Below are positions 45,105 to 54,345 of a DNA stretch of 64,000 bases, piece by piece. Both the position numbers and the translations under genes were made by a program. The number at the start of each line of letters is the position of its first letter. The stretch's first letter is position 1. The stretch is from contig NZ_FTMK01000003.1 in NCBI RefSeq assembly GCF_900156255.1, forward strand, positions 62,001 through 126,000. The letters are read 5' to 3'. The notes under the pieces were generated by a model. The model saw only the letters and a list, made by a program, of their open reading frames with translations, ran no database searches and had not been told where the DNA came from. The DNA is from Paracoccus thiocyanatus. Its GTDB lineage: Bacteria; Pseudomonadota; Alphaproteobacteria; Rhodobacterales; Rhodobacteraceae.

Positions 45105-46283
45105 ATGACGGACAAGGACAAGGGCGAGATTCGGGACGAAACCCAGGCGCCGCCGTCGTCGGACCGGGCCGCCGAGCGGGCGGCGCGGCAGGCCGCCAAT
45201 CGCGCCGAGCGCGAAGCCCGCCGCCAGGCCCGCCAGGCCGAAAGAGTCCGGCGCCGCGATTCGCCCGCGGCCGAAGTTCCAGCCGCGCCGCCTGCGTCCA
45301 CCGGCGTCTTCAACATCCTTGTGGTGGGGCAGGGCCAGCGCCTGGGAATGGAGGCGCTGCTTTTCGCCGCCAGCCTGCGCCGCCACGCGCCGGGCTGGAG
45401 CGGCCGGCTGGTCGTTGCAGAACCCCGCCCCGAGGGGGCCTGGGCCGGGGCGCAAACCGCGATGCCCGGCCCGATTCGCGATGCCTTGACGGGTTTCGGC
45501 GCCGAAATCCTGCCCTTTACCGCCCAGCATTTCGGCGCCGGCTATCCCTATGGCAACAAGATCGAGGCGCTGGCGGCCCTGCCGCCCGGCGAGCCCTTTA
45601 TCTTCTTCGACAGCGATACGCTTGTCACCGGCCCGCTGGATCGGCTGCCCCTGGAGTTTTCGCGTCCCTCCGCCTCGATGCGGCGCACCGGCACATGGCC
45701 CGAGCCGCCGCTTTACGGCCCCGGCTATGGCGCGATCTGGAAATCGCTTTATGACCGTTTCGGGCTGGATTACGAAAGCTCGCTGGACCCCGGCCAGCCC
45801 GACGAGCATTGGGAACGGTACCTGTATTTCAACGCGGGCTGGTTTTTCGGCGCCGATCCGCAGGAATTCGGCCGGCGCTTCCTGGACTGGGCGCTGGCGA
45901 TCCGCGAGGAACCTGGCGAGGCGCTGGCCAGCCAGACGCTGGAGGTGCTGCTGGACCAGGTGGCGCTGCCGCTGGTGATCCATGCCCTGGGCGGCGGCCG
46001 GCCCGGTCCCGGCCTGGCGGGGCTGGACGGCGACGTGACTTGCCATTACCGCGACCTGCCGCTGCTTTACGCCCGAGAAAGCGACCTGGCGGTCGAGACG
46101 GTCGAGGCGGTCTTGCACGACCCGCGGCTGAAGACCCTGGCCGAGGCGTGGGAACCGGCCCGCACCATCGTGCTGCAAGGGGTGGGCCGGGACCGCATCC
46201 GCCCCATGTTCCAGCGCGACCGGCCCCTGAACGAAGGGCGGACCCGGCAGATGCTGAAGAAAGCCGGGCTCTGGCTGCGCTAG
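45105..46283 (+). CDS. Predicted glycosyltransferase with arginine-rich N-terminal coil
   Basis: A 392-residue protein. Residues about 18-52 are a highly charged Ala/Arg/Glu helix (AAERAARQAANRAEREARRQ), likely a coiled coil. The rest looks like a GT-A glycosyltransferase: VFNILVVGQGQRLGMEALLFAAS starts the Rossmann-like part, EPFIFFDSDTLVTGPL (about 162-177) has the DXD metal site, and YLYFNAGWFFGADPQEF is the acceptor loop. No signal peptide or membrane segment. Substrate unknown. A CACCTC..GAGGTG hairpin (45036-45053) lies in its leader. Confidence 0.75.
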   Translation: MTDKDKGEIRDETQAPPSSDRAAERAARQAANRAEREARRQARQAERVRRRDSPAAEVPAAPPASTGVFNILVVGQGQRLGMEALLFAASLRRHAPGWSGRLVVAEPRPEGAWAGAQTAMPGPIRDALTGFGAEILPFTAQHFGAGYPYGNKIEALAALPPGEPFIFFDSDTLVTGPLDRLPLEFSRPSASMRRTGTWPEPPLYGPGYGAIWKSLYDRFGLDYESSLDPGQPDEHWERYLYFNAGWFFGADPQEFGRRFLDWALAIREEPGEALASQTLEVLLDQVALPLVIHALGGGRPGPGLAGLDGDVTCHYRDLPLLYARESDLAVETVEAVLHDPRLKTLAEAWEPARTIVLQGVGRDRIRPMFQRDRPLNEGRTRQMLKKAGLWLR

Positions 46284-46319
46284 GCTGCCGGGCGGCGCGC
46301 GGGATGCCGCCGGGCAGCC
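46283..46319. terminator. Bidirectional hairpin between the glycosyltransferase gene and ileS
   Basis: GGCTGCCGGGCGGC (46283-46296) pairs with GCCGCCGGGCAGCC (46306-46319) with one mismatch across a 9-base loop. It lies between convergent stops. No clear T-run on either side, so termination efficiency is uncertain. Confidence 0.6.
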
Positions 46320-46331
46320 GCGGACCGGCGG

Positions 46332-49265
46332 CTAGGCGTCCAGCACCGCGTCGCAGCGCGCACAGGTGCCCGGATGCGCGTGGCTGCCGACATCGGGCAG
46401 GATCTTCCAGCAGCGCTGGCATTTCTTGCCCTCCGCCCGCTCGAACACCACGCCGATTCCGGGCACGTCCGACATGCGGAACGCCTCGGCCGGGGCCGGA
46501 TCGCTGGTCAGGCTCAGCGCCGAGGTGATGCAGATATCGGCGAAATCCACCGATTTCAGCGCCTGCAACTCTTCGGCGGCCTCGACATGCACCACCGGCC
46601 CGGCTTCCAGGCTGGCGCCGATAACCTTGTCGGTCCGCTTGATCTCCAGCGCGGCGGTGACGGCGCGGCGCACGCGGCGGATGGTTTCCCATTTGCGCGC
46701 CAGCGGCTCGTTCAGCCATTCAGCCGGGGTTGCCGGGAAATCGTGCAGATGCACGCTGTCATCCTCGGACGGAAAGCGGCTCAGCCAGACATCCTCCATG
46801 GTAAAGGGCAGGATCGGCGCCAGCCAGGTGACGAGCCGGTGGAACAGCAGGTCCAGCACCGTGCGCGCCGCCCGCCGACGCAGCGCATCGGGGGCGTCGC
46901 AATAAAGCGCGTCCTTGCGGATGTCGAAATAGAAGGCCGACAGGTCCACGGTGGCGAACTGGAACACCGCCTGGAACACGCCCTGGAAATCGAAGCGGTC
47001 ATAGCCCTGGCGCAATTGCCCGTCGATCTGGGCAATGCGGTGCAGCACCCACTGTTCCAGTTCGGGCATCGCCGCCGGCTCGACGCGCTCGGCCTCGGAA
47101 AAATCCGCCAGGTTGCCCAGGATGAAGCGCAGTGTGTTGCGCAGCCGGCGATAGCTGTCGGCGGTGCCCTTCAGGATTTCCGGCCCGATGCGCTGGTCGG
47201 CGGTATAGTCGGTCTGCGCCACCCAAAGCCGCAGGATGTCGGCGCCGTATTGCTTGATGACCTCGGCCGGCACGATGGTATTGCCCAGCGACTTGGACAT
47301 CTTCATGCCCTTTTCGTCCAGGGTAAAGCCATGCGTGACCACGTTGCGATAGGGCGCCCGGCCCCTGGTCGCGCAGGCCTGCAAGAGCGAGGACTGGAAC
47401 CAGCCGCGATGCTGGTCGGTGCCCTCCAGATAGACGTCGGCGATGCCGTCCGGCGCCCCGTCGGCGCGGTCGCGCAGCACGAAGGCATGGGTCGAGCCGC
47501 TGTCGAACCAGACGTCCAGCACGTCCATCACCTGGTCGTAATCGGCCGGATCGGCCACGCCCGCCAGCACCTGGGCGGCAAAGCCGGGGCGATACCAGGC
47601 ATCGGCGCCGTCCCGTTCGAAGGCGGCAATGATGCGGTCGTTCACCCGCTGGTCGCGCAGCAGGAACTCCGGGTCCGTGGGCCTTGCGCCCTTCCTGACG
47701 AAGCAGGTCAGCGGCACGCCCCAGGCGCGCTGGCGCGACAGCACCCAGTCGGGCCGGTTCTCGACCATGGAATGGATGCGGTTGCGGCCCGATTGCGGCC
47801 ACCATTTCACCAGCCTGTCGATGCTGGTCAGCGCGCGCGCGCGGATGGTGTCGCCATAGTCGCCCATGCCGTCCGTCAGCCCGTGGTCGATGGCGGCGAA
47901 CCATTGCGGCGTGTTGCGATAGATCAGCGGCGCCTTGGAGCGCCAGCTATGCGGATAGGAATGCTTGATCTTGCCCTTGGCCAGCAGCGCGCCCGCATAA
48001 GCCAGCTGCTTGATGACGCTGACATTGGCCGGGCCGTCCTTGCCGTCCGGCGCGATGATCGCCTGGCCGCCAAAGATCGGCAGGTCGGCGCGATAAGAGC
48101 CGTCGGGTTCCACATTATAGGTCATCGGCAGCTTGAAGCGCAGCCCAAGCTGATAGTCGTCGTCGCCATGGCTGGGCGCGGTATGCACAAAGCCGGTGCC
48201 CGCATCCTCGGTCACATGCTCGCCGGGCAGCATGGGCACGGCGTAATCCCACTCGCCCGCGCCGCCCTCGACCCCGCGCAGGGGGTGGGCCAGCACCAGC
48301 CCCTCCAGGTCGGCCGCGGCCACGTCGCGGACCCGCTCCCACTCCTCGACCTTGGCGGCGGCGCGCACGCTCTCGGCCAGCGCATCGGCCAGCACCAGCA
48401 ATTCGCCCGCCTTCGCGGTCGCATTCTCGGCCACCGCGCCCACGCGATAAAGCCCGTAAGCCACGCCCGGATTATAGGCCACCGCCCGGTTCTGCGGGAT
48501 GGTCCAGGGGGTGGTGGTCCAGATCACCACGCTTGCAGGTTTCTCCGTTGCCCAAATACCCTGCGACGATTCCACCGGGAAGCGCACCCAGATGGTGTGG
48601 CTCTGATGGTCGTGATACTCGACCTCGGCCTCGGCCAGCGCGGTCTTCTCGACCGGCGACCACATCACCGGCTTCGAGCCCTGATAAAGCGAGCCGTTCA
48701 TCAACAGCTTCATGAACTCGGCCGCGATCACCGCCTCGGCGTGATGGTCCATGGTCAGATAGGGGTCGTCCCATTTGCCGGTGATGCCCAGCCGCTTGAA
48801 CTCTTCGCGCTGGATGCCGACCCAGGATTCGGCAAAGCGGCGGCATTCCTGGCGGAACTCGACCACGTCCACCGCGTCCTTGTCGCGGCCTTCCTTGCGA
48901 TATTGCTCCTCGATCTTCCATTCGATCGGCAGTCCGTGGCAGTCCCAGCCCGGCACGTAGCGCGCATCCCGGCCCATCATCTGGTGGCTGCGCACGATGA
49001 TGTCCTTGATCGTCTTGTTCAGGGCATGGCCGATATGCAGGTGGCCGTTCGCATAGGGCGGGCCGTCATGCAGGATAAAGGGCGCCCGGCCTCCCGGCTG
49101 TCCCGCCGCCCGCTCGCGCAGCCGGTCATAGATGCCGATCCGCTCCCAGCGGGCCAGCCATTCCGGCTCGCGCTGCGGCAGGCCGGCGCGCATCGGGAAA
49201 TCGGTCCGGGGCAGGAAGACGGTGTCGCGGTAATCGGGCGCGGTCGGGGTGGTCGTGTCGCTCAT
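46332..49265 (-). CDS. ileS: Isoleucyl-tRNA synthetase
   Basis: A 977-residue class I synthetase that charges tRNA-Ile. The HIGH motif is in PPYANGHLHIGHAL (about 69-82). The editing domain is inserted from about 190 to 400 and begins with VIWTTTPWTIPQNRAVAY (about 247-264). KMSKS is in KGMKMSKSLGN, and the C-terminal zinc finger has KKCQRCWKILPDV and GTCARCDAVL. The start MSDTTTPTAP fits the family; 54 extra upstream codons in frame are rejected. Residues about 230-243 (SSQGIWATEKPA) coincide with a copy of the dispersed palindrome arm. Confidence 0.97.
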   Translation of the reverse strand: MSDTTTPTAPDYRDTVFLPRTDFPMRAGLPQREPEWLARWERIGIYDRLRERAAGQPGGRAPFILHDGPPYANGHLHIGHALNKTIKDIIVRSHQMMGRDARYVPGWDCHGLPIEWKIEEQYRKEGRDKDAVDVVEFRQECRRFAESWVGIQREEFKRLGITGKWDDPYLTMDHHAEAVIAAEFMKLLMNGSLYQGSKPVMWSPVEKTALAEAEVEYHDHQSHTIWVRFPVESSQGIWATEKPASVVIWTTTPWTIPQNRAVAYNPGVAYGLYRVGAVAENATAKAGELLVLADALAESVRAAAKVEEWERVRDVAAADLEGLVLAHPLRGVEGGAGEWDYAVPMLPGEHVTEDAGTGFVHTAPSHGDDDYQLGLRFKLPMTYNVEPDGSYRADLPIFGGQAIIAPDGKDGPANVSVIKQLAYAGALLAKGKIKHSYPHSWRSKAPLIYRNTPQWFAAIDHGLTDGMGDYGDTIRARALTSIDRLVKWWPQSGRNRIHSMVENRPDWVLSRQRAWGVPLTCFVRKGARPTDPEFLLRDQRVNDRIIAAFERDGADAWYRPGFAAQVLAGVADPADYDQVMDVLDVWFDSGSTHAFVLRDRADGAPDGIADVYLEGTDQHRGWFQSSLLQACATRGRAPYRNVVTHGFTLDEKGMKMSKSLGNTIVPAEVIKQYGADILRLWVAQTDYTADQRIGPEILKGTADSYRRLRNTLRFILGNLADFSEAERVEPAAMPELEQWVLHRIAQIDGQLRQGYDRFDFQGVFQAVFQFATVDLSAFYFDIRKDALYCDAPDALRRRAARTVLDLLFHRLVTWLAPILPFTMEDVWLSRFPSEDDSVHLHDFPATPAEWLNEPLARKWETIRRVRRAVTAALEIKRTDKVIGASLEAGPVVHVEAAEELQALKSVDFADICITSALSLTSDPAPAEAFRMSDVPGIGVVFERAEGKKCQRCWKILPDVGSHAHPGTCARCDAVLDA
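48541..48567 (-). repeat. Copy of the AGTATTT/ACGG element inside ileS
   Basis: In the sense direction of ileS this reads GTCGCAGGGTATTTGGGCAA followed by CGGAGAA. Compared with the 14.3-kb arm (GTCGCATGGGTATTTGGAAA then ACGGTGAA) it differs by one gap and a few substitutions. It is translated in frame as SQGIWATE and lies at the entry to the editing domain, a region of variable length in IleRS proteins. Confidence 0.6.
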
Positions 49266-49468
49266 CTGGCGGGGATCCTTCGGTGGCAGGGCAGGCATGC
49301 GTGACCCGGCGGCGAGGGGTTCCCTACGCCGCCGGGCGAATAATTCGGAAAATCCGCGCCCTGCTGAACATGCGCGGGTTATAGGAAACCGCCCCCCGCC
49401 CTGCAAGCGCCGCTTGCAGCCGGGCAAGGGGGCTTGCGGCGCCGGCGCTTGGGGTCCATATCCGGGCC

Positions 49469-49870
49469 ATGATCCCGCCCCGTTTCGATGTCACGCCCGA
49501 ACAGATCGACCGCGTCGTCGCCACCTTCTACGCCGCGGTGCGCCGGCACGAGGTGCTGGGCCCGGTCTTTGCCGGCCATGTCGCCGACTGGCCCGAGCAC
49601 GAGGCCAAGATCGCCCGCTTCTGGCGCAATGCCATCCTTTACGAGCGCGGCTATGACGGCAATCCGATGCAGGTCCATATGCGCGCCGGCGACGTGAAGG
49701 CCGGCCATTTCGCGCCCTGGCTGATGCTTTTCGACGAAACCCTGCGCCGCACGCTTCCGCCCGAAACGGCGGCGGCCTGGTCGGCGCTGGCGCATCGCAT
49801 CGGCGCCGGCCTGCGCATGGGGGTCGAGGATCTGCGCGAACGTCGCCCCGGTCCCCCCGCCCTGCGCTGA
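49469..49870 (+). CDS. Group III truncated hemoglobin
   Basis: A 133-residue heme protein of the trHbIII class. VVATFYAAVRRHEVLGPVF is the B helix/CD region, FWRNAILYERGYDGNPMQVHM contains the E-helix positions, and the proximal histidine is probably His80 in KAGHFAPWLMLF. Group III globins may bind oxygen or nitric oxide under low oxygen, but their roles are poorly known. A stand-alone gene behind the divergent ileS. Confidence 0.93.
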   Translation: MIPPRFDVTPEQIDRVVATFYAAVRRHEVLGPVFAGHVADWPEHEAKIARFWRNAILYERGYDGNPMQVHMRAGDVKAGHFAPWLMLFDETLRRTLPPETAAAWSALAHRIGAGLRMGVEDLRERRPGPPALR

Positions 49871-49933
49871 CCCACGCGCCAGGCCAGACAAAAGATCCGC
49901 CCCTGGCAATCTTGCCGGTCCGGCCTGCCGAAC

Positions 49934-50566
49934 CTAGCGCCGCGGCGGCCGGGCCTTGTAGACCGGCAACCGCCAGCCGAAAACCATGCTGCCCGCGCGC
50001 AGCAGCAGCACCACCGCGCCGCCGCCGATCAGCGCCCAGCCGCGCGGGCTGCCCAGCGTCAGCAACAGCAGCGCCGCCACCGCCCCGCCAAAGGCGGCCG
50101 TGACGTAAAGCTCGCGCTGCTTCAGCACCAGGGGCATCTCGTTGCCGACCACATCGCGCATCAGCCCGCCGAAGGTGCCGGTCATCACCCCCATCAGCAC
50201 CGTGACGACCGGGCCGACCCCCGCCTCCAGCGCCACCCCGACCCCGGCCGGCACCGCCACGGCCAGGGCAAAGGTGTCCAGCCACAGGATGGCGCGATAG
50301 CGGCTTTCCAGCAGATGCGCGGTCAGGAACACCGCGGCGGCGGCCCCGGCCGTCAGCAGCAGCAGTTCCGGCCGCTCGACCCAGAACACCGGCGCCCGGC
50401 CCAGCACCAGGTCGCGCAGGGTGCCGCCGCCGATCCCGGTCAGCGTGGCCAGAAAGACGAAACCCACCAGGTCAAGCTGGGCGCGGCTGGCGACCAGCGC
50501 CCCGGTCAGGGCAAAGACCAGCACGCTGGCATGATCCAGCAGCGCGATCAGCGCCCCGATGCTCAT
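49934..50566 (-). CDS. TRIC / UPF0126 family membrane protein (YicG-like)
   Basis: A 210-residue protein with about seven membrane segments in two repeats: [43 protein letters not shown] (about 10-53) and [17 protein letters not shown] (about 123-139). The GGG.LRD signature is that of bacterial trimeric intracellular cation channels, and transport of glycine has been suggested for YicG. Its start overlaps rnhA by 4 bases. Confidence 0.92.
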   Translation of the reverse strand: MSIGALIALLDHASVLVFALTGALVASRAQLDLVGFVFLATLTGIGGGTLRDLVLGRAPVFWVERPELLLLTAGAAAAVFLTAHLLESRYRAILWLDTFALAVAVPAGVGVALEAGVGPVVTVLMGVMTGTFGGLMRDVVGNEMPLVLKQRELYVTAAFGGAVAALLLLTLGSPRGWALIGGGAVVLLLRAGSMVFGWRLPVYKARPPRR

Positions 50567-51030
50567 CCCGAAACCTTCGCCGGCTTGAAGGGCGCCATGC
50601 CCGCCCGCGCCAGTTCATCGGCGCGCTCGTTCTCGGGATGGCCGGCATGACCCTTGATCCATTCCCAGCGCACCCGGTGCCGGGCCTGCGCCAGGTCCAG
50701 CCGCTGCCACAGGTCGGCATTCTTCACCGGCTTGCGGTCGGCGGTGCGCCAGCCGTTCTTCTTCCAGCCGTGGATCCATTGCGTGACGCCGTTCTTTACA
50801 TAGGCGCTGTCGGTGGTCACGGTGATCTCGCTGGGCCGCTTCAGCGTCTCAAGCGCCGCGATCGCCGCCATCAACTCCATGCGGTTGTTGGTGGTCAGCG
50901 CCTCGCCGCCGGACAATTCGCGTTCCTTCAGCACCTGCCCGTCCTCCAGGGCGCGCATCAGCACCCCCCAGCCGCCGGGGCCGGGATTGCCGCTGCATGC
51001 GCCGTCGGTCCAGGCATAAAGCGCGCTCAT
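50563..51030 (-). CDS. rnhA: Ribonuclease HI
   Basis: A 155-residue endonuclease that cuts RNA in RNA-DNA hybrids. The catalytic acids are in [18 protein letters not shown] (Asp8, with the segment at 5-22), NRMELMAAI (Glu), [13 protein letters not shown] (Asp) and [13 protein letters not shown] (His/Asp near 125-137). The length equals that of the E. coli enzyme. The start MSALYAW is set by alignment to the family; 31 further codons in frame upstream are rejected. Confidence 0.96.
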   Translation of the reverse strand: MSALYAWTDGACSGNPGPGGWGVLMRALEDGQVLKERELSGGEALTTNNRMELMAAIAALETLKRPSEITVTTDSAYVKNGVTQWIHGWKKNGWRTADRKPVKNADLWQRLDLAQARHRVRWEWIKGHAGHPENERADELARAGMAPFKPAKVSG

Positions 51031-51197
51031 CCCACCATCCTTTCCAGGCCGGCCAGCGTGCCTGGGTCCAAACAGCCCCGGCGCGACGGCGCATCCACCA
51101 TATCGGCGGCCCCGCAATCGCAAACTCGGGACATCCCCGGCGGCTGCGCCTTGCCGCGATATCCTTGGACCGGCATCGACCAGAGCTTCATCCCCAT
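51027..51197 (-). CDS. Possible 56-residue protein upstream of rnhA
   Basis: An open frame starting at ATG 51197 ([20 protein letters not shown]) and ending in a 4-base overlap with the rnhA start. It has four to five cysteines spread as C-D-C and RRGCLDPG, but no known family was recognised. The junction with rnhA would allow translational coupling. It begins inside or next to the repeat element, so it may equally be leader sequence. Confidence 0.3.
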   Translation of the reverse strand: MGMKLWSMPVQGYRGKAQPPGMSRVCDCGAADMVDAPSRRGCLDPGTLAGLERMVG

Positions 51198-51255
51198 CTT
51201 TCTCCGTTTCAAAAATACTCCGGGGGAGGCCCGCAGGGCCGGGGGCAGAGCCCCC
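51198..51255 (-). terminator. GC hairpins plus single-arm element after ispH
   Basis: In the direction of ispH: GGGGGC-TCT-GCCCCC (51241-51255), then GGCCC-TGC-GGGCC (51228-51240), then CCGGAGTATTTTTGAAACGG (51203-51222) followed by AGAAAG. The order and the TATTTTTGAAA tract are the same as after purS. It probably ends ispH; no second arm is present. Confidence 0.62.
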
Positions 51256-51281
51256 GCGACAGTCCCGCCGGCCGTCCCGCC

Positions 51282-52232
51282 TCAGGCTTCGCGCAAGACC
51301 CGCGGCACCTTGAACTCGACATTCTCGCGCGCCGTCTCGACCAGTTCGACCGTCACCTCATAGCGGTCGCGAAAGGCCGCGACCACCTCGTCCACCAGCA
51401 CCTCGGGGGCCGAGGCGCCGGCGGTCACCCCCACCGCCCGCGCCCCCGCGATGGCGCGCCAGTCGATCTGGTCGGCGCGCATCACCAGTTGCGAATAGGC
51501 GCAGCCGGCGGCGCGGCCGACCTCGACCAGCCGGCGCGAATTGGAACTGTTCGGCGCCCCGATCACCAAAAGCGCGTCGATCCGCCCGGCGATGGCCTTG
51601 ACCGAGGCCTGGCGGTTGGTCGTCGCATAGCAGATATCCTCCTTGGCCGGGCCGACGATGCCCGCAAACCGGGCCTGCAAGGCGGCGACGATGGCGGCGG
51701 TGTCATCGACCGACAGCGTGGTCTGGGTGATGAAGGCCAGCCGCCCAGGGTCGCGCGGCTCGATCCGCGCCACGTCCTCGACCGTCTCGACCAGCAGCAC
51801 CTCGCCCTCGGGCAATTGTCCCATGGTGCCCAGCACTTCCGGGTGGCCGGCATGGCCGATCATCACCATCTGCAAGCCCTCGGCGTGATGGCGCTCGGCC
51901 TCGACATGGACCTTGCTGACCAGGGGGCAGGTGGCGTCGACAAAGACCATCTCGCGCCGCCGCGCCTCGGCCGGGACCGATTTCGGCACGCCATGGGCGG
52001 AAAAGATCACCGGCCGGTCGGAGGGCGCATCGTCCAGTTCCTCGACGAAGACCGCGCCCTTGTCGCGCAAGCTGTCCACGACGAACTTGTTGTGCACGAT
52101 CTCGTGGCGGACATAGACCGGCGCGCCCCATTTCTGAAGCGCCAGCTCGACGATCTTGATGGCGCGGTCCACGCCGGCGCAAAAGCCGTGCGGCGCGGCC
52201 AGGTAAAGGGTCAGGGGCGGTTTCTTGTCCAT
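51282..52232 (-). CDS. ispH: 4-hydroxy-3-methylbut-2-enyl diphosphate reductase
   Basis: A 316-residue iron-sulfur enzyme, last step of the methylerythritol-phosphate pathway giving IPP and DMAPP. The cluster cysteines are in [13 protein letters not shown] (Cys18), [14 protein letters not shown] and [31 protein letters not shown] and [11 protein letters not shown] are substrate-binding blocks. The length matches the E. coli protein. The start [10 protein letters not shown] is chosen by alignment. Confidence 0.96.
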   Translation of the reverse strand: MDKKPPLTLYLAAPHGFCAGVDRAIKIVELALQKWGAPVYVRHEIVHNKFVVDSLRDKGAVFVEELDDAPSDRPVIFSAHGVPKSVPAEARRREMVFVDATCPLVSKVHVEAERHHAEGLQMVMIGHAGHPEVLGTMGQLPEGEVLLVETVEDVARIEPRDPGRLAFITQTTLSVDDTAAIVAALQARFAGIVGPAKEDICYATTNRQASVKAIAGRIDALLVIGAPNSSNSRRLVEVGRAAGCAYSQLVMRADQIDWRAIAGARAVGVTAGASAPEVLVDEVVAAFRDRYEVTVELVETARENVEFKVPRVLREA

Positions 52233-52272
52233 GGGCCACCACCTAACCCCGGCCCGTGCGGCCCGCAAGGGA

Positions 52273-52836
52273 TCAGGCGCCCTCGAAACTGGTCAGGGCA
52301 TGGACCTCTTGGCCCAGCCCCTCCAGCACCGCGCGCCCGCCCAGCTCGGGCAGCTCTATCACAAAGGCGCAGCCCACGACCTCGGCCCCCAGCCGCTCGC
52401 AAAGCGAGATCCCGGCCGCCGCGGTGCCGCCGGTGGCCAGCAGGTCGTCCACGATCAGCACCCGTTCGCCGGGACGCAGCGCGTCGTCATGGATCTCCAT
52501 CACCGCCTCGCCATATTCCAGGGCATAGGCCTGGCTGATGACGGCGCCGGGCAGCTTGCCTTTCTTGCGGATCGGCACGAAACCCACGGAAAGCTGATGC
52601 GCCACCGCGCCGCCCAGGATGAAGCCCCGCGCCTCCAGCCCCACCACCTTGTCGATATCCTCGCCGGCATAGGCGGCCAGAAGCTGGTCCACCGCCATGC
52701 GAAAGCCCCGCGCATCGGCGAAAAGCGTGGTCACGTCGCGAAACAGGATGCCTTCATGCGGGAAATCGACGATGGTGCGGATATAGTCGCGCACCGCGCG
52801 ATTGTCGCGGCGGCGCTTTCCGTTGGTCGTTTCCAT
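52273..52836 (-). CDS. apt: Adenine phosphoribosyltransferase
   Basis: A 187-residue purine salvage enzyme joining adenine with PRPP. The PRPP loop is [17 protein letters not shown] (about 121-137). [19 protein letters not shown] binds the base, and the N-terminal [20 protein letters not shown] is typical of Apt. It shares one base with the stop of the flavin reductase upstream (TGATG), so they are co-transcribed. Confidence 0.96.
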   Translation of the reverse strand: METTNGKRRRDNRAVRDYIRTIVDFPHEGILFRDVTTLFADARGFRMAVDQLLAAYAGEDIDKVVGLEARGFILGGAVAHQLSVGFVPIRKKGKLPGAVISQAYALEYGEAVMEIHDDALRPGERVLIVDDLLATGGTAAAGISLCERLGAEVVGCAFVIELPELGGRAVLEGLGQEVHALTSFEGA

Positions 52837-53432
52837 CAGGGGCGCTCCATTTCGAAGGTCTGGGTGGTGATGGCGTAATCCCGGTAGCCCAGCCGCGACA
52901 ACCAGCCCAGGCCATGCAGGTCGAAGCGGCCGTCCTTCAGGCAATCCTCGCGCAGGTGGATGCCGGTCACGACGCCCAGCACCATGAAATTCGCCTCGCC
53001 CGCCAGGCGCTGGATGCGCGTGGCGCGGCATTCCAGCGCCGCGGCCGCGCCCTTGACGCGCGGGCAGTCGATGGTCTGGCAATCGGCGGGCTCGATGCCC
53101 GCGGCCTGGAACTCGTCCATGCCGGCAGGCAGGGCGGCGGAACTGGCGTTCACCTGCTCTTTCAGCGTGCCGTCGGCGATATTGACGCAAAAGACCCGCG
53201 ATTCGGCGATCTGCGCCACGCTGTCCTTGGTGCCCGGCCGGTCCGGCTTGTCCGAGGTCGAGGCGAACATCACCTGCGGCGGCACATAGGCGGTCAGGTT
53301 GAAAAAGGAATAAGGCGCAAGATTGTCGCCCAGCCGCCCGCGGGTCGAGATCCAGCCGATGGGACGGGGCGCGACGATGGCGCTCAGCGGGTTGTGCGGC
53401 AGCCCGTGGCCGTCCTGGGGTCGGTAGAACAT
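52836..53432 (-). CDS. Flavin reductase / FMN-binding split barrel protein
   Basis: A 198-residue flavoprotein of the flavin reductase-like family. [19 protein letters not shown] (about 14-32) is the characteristic FMN-binding start, then [11 protein letters not shown] and [15 protein letters not shown]. Members either hold FMN or supply reduced flavin to a partner; no partner is adjacent. The start [10 protein letters not shown] is preferred to one 15 codons upstream. Confidence 0.9.
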   Translation of the reverse strand: MFYRPQDGHGLPHNPLSAIVAPRPIGWISTRGRLGDNLAPYSFFNLTAYVPPQVMFASTSDKPDRPGTKDSVAQIAESRVFCVNIADGTLKEQVNASSAALPAGMDEFQAAGIEPADCQTIDCPRVKGAAAALECRATRIQRLAGEANFMVLGVVTGIHLREDCLKDGRFDLHGLGWLSRLGYRDYAITTQTFEMERP

Positions 53433-53787
53433 GGTGCCTCGCTGGTCCTTGGATTGCGGGTCCAGAAGTGGCCCCATGCGCGCGGCGCGTCAAGCACCCA
53501 GGCCGGCACGGCCGGGAGGTCGAGGCCGGGAGTGCGCCACATCTCCGCAGGGACATGCCCAGAACCGGCGACGGAAACGGCCTCGGCCCCGATTTTAACG
53601 CGATGGAATCGCGCATCAAGCGCAAAGATCCTGCGTAGCCGCCCTGGCCCCCATCGCCCGGCCGCGCGCCCCGGAACTCGGGGCGGGATTTTTAGCCCGC
53701 CCGTCTCCGCAGGCGGTTTTCGCGGCGGCGCCCGCATGCTAGGCCGTCCTGCGCCGCGCCCCGATCCATGCCAGTCCAGGAGGCAGG
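53433..53787. other. 355-bp gap between divergent genes
   Basis: No open frame with family features. A hairpin GGGCGGG (53681-53687) / CCCGCCC (53696-53702) with an AT loop lies in the right half. A GCCAGTCCAGGAGGCAGG stretch at the end is the ribosome site of the acetyltransferase gene. Otherwise nothing recognised; promoters for the two outward genes should be here. Confidence 0.55.
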
Positions 53788-54345
53788 ATGTACGAACTTT
53801 GCCCCGAAACCCCCGCCGACACGCCCGAGGTCGAGGCGCTTTTGGACCTGTGCTTTGCGCCGGGGCGCACGGCGCTGTCCTCGTATCGGCTGCGCGAGGG
53901 GGTGGCGCCGGTTCTGCCGCTATGCCTGATGCTGCGCGACGATTTCGGCGCGCTGATGGGCGCGATCCGCTATTGGCCGGTGCGGGTCGGCGCCAGCCCG
54001 GTCCTGCTGCTGGGCCCCGTCGCCGTCCACCCGACGGCGCAGGGCGAAGGGCTGGGCGGCCTGCTGATGCGCGAAAGCCTGTCGCGGGCGACCGCCATGG
54101 GCTGGCAGCGGGTCATGCTGGTCGGCGATCTGCCCTATTACCGGCGTTTCGGCTTTTGGAAGCTGGAAGGCGTCGAGATGCCCCCTCCGACCAACCCCGA
54201 CCGGGTGCTGGGGATCGAACTGGTGCCCGGCGCCTGGTCCGGGATCACCGGCGCGGTCGAGCGCGAAACCGGCGATCCGCGCCCGGCGGACCGGCGCAGC
54301 CCAGGCTGCATTCAGGTCGCGCCGCCCGATCATCATTCGGCATAG
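53788..54345 (+). CDS. GNAT family N-acetyltransferase (YhbS-like)
   Basis: A 185-residue GNAT protein. The acetyl-CoA loop is LGPVAVHPTAQGEGLGGLLM (about 72-91), followed by RVMLVGDLPYYRRFGFWK, the YhbS pattern. Substrate unknown. An AGGAGGCAGG ribosome site supports the start. Its last 13 bases overlap the end of the convergent lysozyme-inhibitor gene. Confidence 0.9.
   Translation: MYELCPETPADTPEVEALLDLCFAPGRTALSSYRLREGVAPVLPLCLMLRDDFGALMGAIRYWPVRVGASPVLLLGPVAVHPTAQGEGLGGLLMRESLSRATAMGWQRVMLVGDLPYYRRFGFWKLEGVEMPPPTNPDRVLGIELVPGAWSGITGAVERETGDPRPADRRSPGCIQVAPPDHHSA

Noticed and set aside
46374-49304. A 976-codon frame opposite ileS
   Set aside because: Shadow of ileS.
52273-53625. A 450-codon fusion of apt with a long upstream part
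   Set aside because: The N-terminal part is another reading of the flavin reductase region; apt has its own start with a TGATG overlap.
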